Shown here in pieces: positions 31,395-34,679 of a DNA stretch of 34,679 nucleotides (positions are counted from its first letter, which is position 1; the number at the start of each line of letters is the position of its first letter). The notes under the pieces were generated by a model. It did not search any database, was not told the DNA's origin, and saw only the letters and a list, made by a program, of their open reading frames with translations. Source of the DNA: JAFARZ01 sp035651595 (lineage in GTDB: Bacteria; Actinomycetota; Actinomycetes; Streptosporangiales; Streptosporangiaceae); assembly GCA_035651595.1 (NCBI GenBank), contig DASRFJ010000036.1, positions 1 to 34,679 on the forward strand, given 5' to 3'. A program made the translations under genes and the position numbers.

Positions 31395-31994
31395 ATGATC
31401 GTTCCCGTCCTGCACGGGAAGCTGGTCCGGCTTGAGCCGCTGTCGCTGAGCCACGCGGCGGACTTGGCCGAGGTCGCCGAGGAGGAGCGCTCGTCCTATG
31501 ACTTCACGATGGTGCCACGCTCGGGCGACGCCGCTGACTACGTGACCGCGCAGCTGCATCGAGCCGGGCTGACGCCATTCGCGCAGGTCCGCGTCGAGGA
31601 CGGCAAAGCGGTCGGCTGCACCTCGTACTGCAACCCGAGGTACTGGCCGGACCGCGACGAGCTGTGTGCCATCGAGGTGGGGTGGACCTGGCTCGCCGCG
31701 TCCGCCCAGGGCACCGGCATCAACGCGGAGGCCAAGCTCCTGCTATTCACCTACGCGTTCGAGACGCTCGGCGTGGCACGGGTCGACTTGAAGACGGACG
31801 CCCGCAACGAGCGGTCGCGGCAGGCGATCGCGCGCACCGGCGCGCGATTCGAGGGCGTGCTCCGGGCCTGGTCCGCATCGTGGGCACCCGGTGAGGAGGG
31901 CCTGCTGCGGGATTCGGCGATATTCTCCATACTTCCGGCTGAGTGGCCGGACGTGAAGGCTATGCTGCGCAAGCGAGTGGCCGGGTCGCTCTAG
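31395..31994 (+). CDS. GNAT-family N-acetyltransferase (RimJ/RimL-like)
   Basis: A 199-aa acetyltransferase that transfers an acetyl group from acetyl-CoA to an amine, possibly a protein N-terminus. The RimJ/RimL-like start is LHGKLVRLEPLSLSHAADLAEVA. The central strand is AIEVGWTWLAASAQGTGINAEAKLLLFTYAFETLGVARVDLKTDARNERSRQAIARTGARFEG, which includes the acetyl-CoA loop AQGTGI and the ER(S)RxAIxRxGA motif typical of the group. ATG 31395 lies 6 bp after the SPFH stop, so it is probably part of that operon. The stop TAG overlaps the stop of the convergent ABC-F gene (shared CTAG). Substrate unknown. Confidence 0.9.
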   Translation: MIVPVLHGKLVRLEPLSLSHAADLAEVAEEERSSYDFTMVPRSGDAADYVTAQLHRAGLTPFAQVRVEDGKAVGCTSYCNPRYWPDRDELCAIEVGWTWLAASAQGTGINAEAKLLLFTYAFETLGVARVDLKTDARNERSRQAIARTGARFEGVLRAWSASWAPGEEGLLRDSAIFSILPAEWPDVKAMLRKRVAGSL

Positions 31995-33583
31995 TCCCAG
32001 ACGGGGTCGGCCGATTCACGTACCGAGCCGTCCGGCGTGAAGACGAGGAATCGCTCGAACGACCGCGCGAACCACCGGTCGTGGGTGACCGCCAGCACGG
32101 TGCCCTGATACGACTCGAGGCCCTGCTGGAGCGCCTCGGCGCTGGGCAGGTCGAGGTTGTCGGTCGGCTCGTCGAGCAGCAGCAGCGTGCACCCGGCCAG
32201 CTCCAGCAGCAGGATCTGGAGCCGCGCCTGCTGCCCGCCGGACAGCGTCTCGAACTGCTGCCGGGCACTTCCCTGGAGCTCGTAGCGCGCCAGCGCGGAC
32301 ATCGCCTCGTTGATGAGCATCGCGTGCTCGGTCATCAAGATCGTCACCACGTCCCGGCCGGCCAGGTCCGGGCGGGTGTGCGTCTGCGCGAACAGCCCGG
32401 GCACGACCCGCGCGCCGAGCCGCGCCTCGCCCGAGTGTGGCACCCCGTCCTGGCCGGCCAGCAGGCGCAGGAACGTCGTCTTGCCCGACCCGTTCGACCC
32501 GAGCACCGCGATCCGGTCGCCGTACCAGATCTCCGCGTCGAAGGGCCGCGTGTTCCCGGTCAGCTCAAGCCCGGTGCACACCACGGCCCGCTTGCCGGTC
32601 CGGCCGCCGCGCAGCCGCATCCGCACGTTCTGATCGCGCGGCGGCAGCTCGGGCGGCCCCGCCTCCTCGAACCGCTCCAGCCGGGTCACCGCGGACTGGA
32701 GCCGGGAGGCCATGTCCGAGTTGTACGAGGCCTTCTGCCGGTACATGCGGACGAGTTCCTTGAGCTTGTCGTGCTCCTCGTCCCAGCGCCGCCGCAGTTC
32801 TTCGAGCCGGGCGATGCGATCCGTCCTGGCCTCGGCATACGTCGCGAAACCGCCGCCGTGCACCCAGACGTGGCGGTCCTCCACGGTGACGATCCGCTGT
32901 GCGCAGGCGGCGAGCAGTTCCCGGTCGTGGCTGACCAGCAGGACCGTCTTGGCGGTCGCCGCGAGCTGCTGCTCCAGCCAGCGTTTGCCTGGCACGTCCA
33001 GATAGTTGTCCGGCTCGTCGAGCAGCAGGACGCCGTCCGGCCCGCGCAGCAGCGACTCAAGGACCAGCCGCTTCTGCTCTCCCCCGGACAGCGTGTCGAT
33101 GTCGCGCCAGCGGCACTGCTCGTATGGCATGCCGAGCGCGGCCACGCAGCACGAATCCCAGTGCACCTCGGCGTCGTAGCCGCCGGCCTCGCCCCACTCG
33201 ACGAGCGCGGCGGCGTAGCGTAGCTGCGCGGGTTCGTCGTCGCGTTCCATCATCACGAGCTCGGCGGCGTCCAGCCGGGCGGCGGCCGCCCGCACCCGCG
33301 GCGCTGACACGGACAGCAGCAGGTCGCGGACCATGTGCATGCCGTCGCGACCGCCGGTTCCGATGAACTGCCGCATCACGCCGAGCCCGCCCGACGAGGC
33401 GACCGTGCCCTCCTGCGGCGCGAGGTCCCCGGCAACCAGCCGCAGCAGCGTGGTCTTGCCCGCGCCGTTCGGCCCGACCAGTGCCGCGGTGAGGCCCTCG
33501 CCGATCCGGAAGCTCGCGTCCTCGAGCAGCACCCGCCCGTCCGGGAGCACGTGGCTGACGTGCGCGACCTCCACATGACTCAC
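31991..33583 (-). CDS. ABC-F family ATPase (duplicated NBD)
   Basis: A 530-aa soluble protein with two ABC cassettes and no membrane helices, the architecture of ABC-F translation factors that act on the ribosome; some give antibiotic resistance. Cassette 1 has Walker A GPNGAGKTTL, signature LSGGEQKRL and Walker B LLLDEPDNYLD. Cassette 2 has GSNGSGKTTF, LSGGQQARL and LLLLDEPTDNLD. The linker between the cassettes is helical (ELRRRWDEEHDKLKELVRMYRQKASYNSDMASRLQSAVTRLERFEE), the position of the P-site tRNA-interacting arm. The start is GTG 33583, with TAGTGT 7 nt upstream; a much longer open frame to 34255 is antisense to the MOSC gene. Divergent MOSC gene, 75 bp between starts. Whether it protects from a drug is unknown. 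Confidence 0.92.
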   Translation of the reverse strand: MSHVEVAHVSHVLPDGRVLLEDASFRIGEGLTAALVGPNGAGKTTLLRLVAGDLAPQEGTVASSGGLGVMRQFIGTGGRDGMHMVRDLLLSVSAPRVRAAAARLDAAELVMMERDDEPAQLRYAAALVEWGEAGGYDAEVHWDSCCVAALGMPYEQCRWRDIDTLSGGEQKRLVLESLLRGPDGVLLLDEPDNYLDVPGKRWLEQQLAATAKTVLLVSHDRELLAACAQRIVTVEDRHVWVHGGGFATYAEARTDRIARLEELRRRWDEEHDKLKELVRMYRQKASYNSDMASRLQSAVTRLERFEEAGPPELPPRDQNVRMRLRGGRTGKRAVVCTGLELTGNTRPFDAEIWYGDRIAVLGSNGSGKTTFLRLLAGQDGVPHSGEARLGARVVPGLFAQTHTRPDLAGRDVVTILMTEHAMLINEAMSALARYELQGSARQQFETLSGGQQARLQILLLELAGCTLLLLDEPTDNLDLPSAEALQQGLESYQGTVLAVTHDRWFARSFERFLVFTPDGSVRESADPVWD

Positions 33584-33590
33584 GGAGCGG

Positions 33591-33596
33591 ACACTA
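33591..33596 (-). promoter_or_regulatory. Leaderless-type -10 box of the ABC-F gene
   Basis: TAGTGT on the minus strand, 7 nt before GTG 33583. It lies in the 75-bp region shared with the MOSC promoter. Confidence 0.5.
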
Positions 33597-33646
33597 CCCG
33601 CCGGCCTCGGGCCGGCAAAGCGATTTACCTGCCCGCCGGCCCGCGG

Positions 33647-33652
33647 TAACCT
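33647..33652 (+). promoter_or_regulatory. Promoter of the MOSC gene (TTTACC, 17 nt, TAACCT)
   Basis: TTTACC (33624-33629) and TAACCT (33647-33652) are spaced by exactly 17 nt, and the ATG follows 6 nt later. This is one of the clearest promoters in the window. No ribosome binding site is present. Confidence 0.65.
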
Positions 33653-33658
33653 GACCGG

Positions 33659-34540
33659 ATGACGGGGGTAGTGACCGAGTTGTGGCGGTATCCGGTCAAG
33701 TCGATGCTCGGCGAGCGCCGCGAGTTCCTCCACGTGAATACCCGCGGGGTACTCGGCGACCGGCTCTACGCGGTCCGTGACCGGGACGGGAAGCTCGGCA
33801 GCGGGAAGAACACCCGCCGGTTCCGACGGATCGACGGGCTGTTCGGCTGCCGCGCCAGCTACGACGGCGCCGTGCCGGTCGTGGCGTTTCCTGGCGGTGT
33901 CGAGGTCCGCGGCGACGACCCGTCGCTCGACACGCGGCTGCGGCAGGTGCTGGGCCAGGACGACCTGCGGCTTGCCAGGGAGGGCGAGTTCTCCCATTTC
34001 GACTCCGCTCCCCTGCACGTGGTGACCGAGGCATCGCTGTCCTGGCTGGCCGGCGCCGTCACCGATACCAAGGTCGACTCCCGCCGGGCCCGGCCCAACC
34101 TCGTGGTGGCAACCGGCGCCGCGCCGGGGCCCGTGGAGAACACCTGGGTGGGCCAGCGGGCCGAGATCGGCGGCTCCGGCGGCGTGGTCGTGGAGTTCAC
34201 GGAGCTCACCGAGCGCTGCGTGATGGTGAACAACGCGCAGAGCGACCTGACCCACAGCAGCGAGGTGCTGCGGACGATCGCCACGCTGAACGACCTCGCG
34301 CTCGGGATCTACGCCACGGTCATCCGCGGTGGGACGATCCGGCTCGGCGACGAGGTGCGGCTGACCCGTTCGTTACGTGAATTGCCCGCTTCTGTCCGGT
34401 ACGTTCGGCGGCAGGCCGCGGGGCGTGGCCGCGCGCTGCCTGTGGCTGGAGTGCAGTGTGCGGCTACCGGGATAGGAGCGCACGACAGGTCCGCCGACAA
34501 CGTGGAGGATTTCCCCCTTGTGGAAGATCGACCCCCGTAA
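33659..34540 (+). CDS. MOSC-domain protein with repeat-derived C-terminal tail
   Basis: A 293-aa open frame. Residues 1-~90 form the MOSC N-terminal barrel, starting VVTELWRYPVKSMLGERR. The MOSC core (~110-245) follows, with TDTKVDSRRARPNLVV, FTELTERCVMVNN (the conserved MOSC cysteine) and IRGGTIRLGDEVRLT, where family members usually end. MOSC proteins bind molybdenum cofactor sulfur chemistry (MoCo sulfurase or mARC-like) or act on N-hydroxylated compounds. The last ~50 residues have no homology. The final 110 bases (34431-34540) are the repeat shared with 30-136, so the native stop was probably lost when the element inserted, extending the protein. Leaderless ATG 33659, TAACCT 6 nt upstream. 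Function likely retained because the core is intact (inference). Confidence 0.85.
   Translation: MTGVVTELWRYPVKSMLGERREFLHVNTRGVLGDRLYAVRDRDGKLGSGKNTRRFRRIDGLFGCRASYDGAVPVVAFPGGVEVRGDDPSLDTRLRQVLGQDDLRLAREGEFSHFDSAPLHVVTEASLSWLAGAVTDTKVDSRRARPNLVVATGAAPGPVENTWVGQRAEIGGSGGVVVEFTELTERCVMVNNAQSDLTHSSEVLRTIATLNDLALGIYATVIRGGTIRLGDEVRLTRSLRELPASVRYVRRQAAGRGRALPVAGVQCAATGIGAHDRSADNVEDFPLVEDRPP
34431..34537 (+). repeat. 107-nt repeat (copy B) with terminal 39-nt unit
   Basis: The 68-nt flank (34431-34498) and the 39-nt unit (34499-34537) align without gaps to the minus strand of 30-136. The unit starts AACGTGGAGGAT and ends GACCCCCG. Here it is not followed by an inverted arm; instead a promoter and transposase start follow 60 bp downstream. 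It is therefore probably the left end of, or lies just upstream of, the insertion sequence. Confidence 0.75.
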
Positions 34541-34585
34541 GGCCACGTCGGTTATTTATCTGGCATTGCGGGGCGGGTGGGCGCG

Positions 34586-34591
34586 TATTGT
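34586..34591 (+). promoter_or_regulatory. Leaderless-type -10 box of the transposase gene
   Basis: TATTGT ends 6 nt before ATG 34598. There is no ribosome binding site. The 34541-34597 stretch otherwise holds nothing recognisable. Confidence 0.5.
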
Positions 34592-34597
34592 GCTGTG

Positions 34598-34679
34598 ATG
34601 GCTGATTCTGCGGTTGTGGCGGGTCTGGCGGGTAAGTTCGCGGAGTTGCGGCCGCATCTGGATGAGCGGGGCTGGCGGT
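34598..34679 (+). mobile_element. ISAzo13-like transposase, 5' end only (cut by window edge)
   Basis: The visible 27 codons start MADSAVVAGLAGKF and continue ELRPHLDERGWR. ISAzo13-family transposases typically begin with a short run to KFxxLxPHLDERxRR, so the match is convincing though brief. Codon use in this stretch (GCT, GAT, TCT, GTT, GGT) is less GC-rich at the third position than in the neighbouring genes, consistent with acquired DNA. The gene continues beyond the window, so intactness cannot be judged. Confidence 0.7.

Noticed and set aside
33600..33616. Short perfect inverted repeat with 7-bp arms in the ABC-F/MOSC intergenic region
   Set aside because: GC-only arms of this length arise by chance in such DNA. 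No regulator lies beside it and it does not overlap the -10 boxes.
1..34679. tRNA, rRNA or riboswitch genes
   Set aside because: No cloverleaf, rRNA motif or known riboswitch core was recognised in the intergenic stretches.

Overview
The window is about 70% GC and is almost fully packed with genes. Gene ends often overlap by 4 bp (ATGA or GTGA), GTG starts are frequent, and many genes have a TAnnnT -10 box only 6-8 nt upstream of the start codon, so they are probably leaderless. Together with the families present (PadR, DUF1707, DUF5691/DUF5682, DUF664, PIG-L deacetylase, NarL-type two-component pair), this points to an actinomycete, perhaps Streptosporangiales or a relative. The order-level guess is inference.

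Layout. 1-297: a palindromic repeat and the leader of a proline-iminopeptidase-like hydrolase. 1.6-2.9 kb: DinB-like protein, DUF427 protein, SemiSWEET. 2.9-6.5 kb: an autoregulated-looking PadR/ABC ATPase/FtsX-permease operon with a perfect palindromic operator. 6.5-8.3 kb: DUF72, VOC and Lrp genes on the minus strand. 8.4-10.2 kb: an EamA exporter whose frame has no stop of its own, then an aldo/keto reductase. 10.46-17.03 kb: a five-gene overlapping operon, SWIM zinc finger, DUF5691, YehL-type MoxR AAA ATPase, DUF5682 (TIKI/TraB-like motifs) and VWA, which is the actinobacterial counterpart of E. coli yehL/M/P/Q. It is flanked on both sides by palindromic noncoding elements. 17.3-21.2 kb: DUF1707 protein, amidase, PIG-L deacetylase, variant arginase-fold protein. 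21.2-25.5 kb: rhomboid protease, then a minus-strand ABC exporter plus two-component operon. 25.6-28.3 kb: FAD monooxygenase, crotonase, YefM/RelE-type toxin-antitoxin pair with TGTACA operator. 28.5-31.4 kb: two zinc-ribbon AIM24 proteins divergent from an SPFH/zinc-ribbon protein (YdjI-like). 31.4-34.5 kb: GNAT, ABC-F ATPase, MOSC protein. The window ends in the first 27 codons of an ISAzo13-like transposase.

The most unusual signals are: (1) the SWIM/DUF5691/AAA/DUF5682/VWA operon, a conserved but functionally obscure NTP-dependent system; (2) a 39-nt unit present as head-to-head palindromes (39 nt arm, 4 nt loop, 39 nt arm) at 1-68 (cut by the window edge) and 10245-10326, and as a single unit at 34499-34537 upstream of the transposase; (3) the MOSC gene, whose last ~36 codons are made of that repeat; and (4) the AIM24/SPFH zinc-ribbon module. 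The window starts and ends in related repeat sequence in opposite orientation, as would be seen for a contig or island bounded by mobile-element copies.

No tRNA, rRNA, CRISPR array, phage gene or plasmid replication gene was seen. No gene-free stretch exceeds 300 bases.
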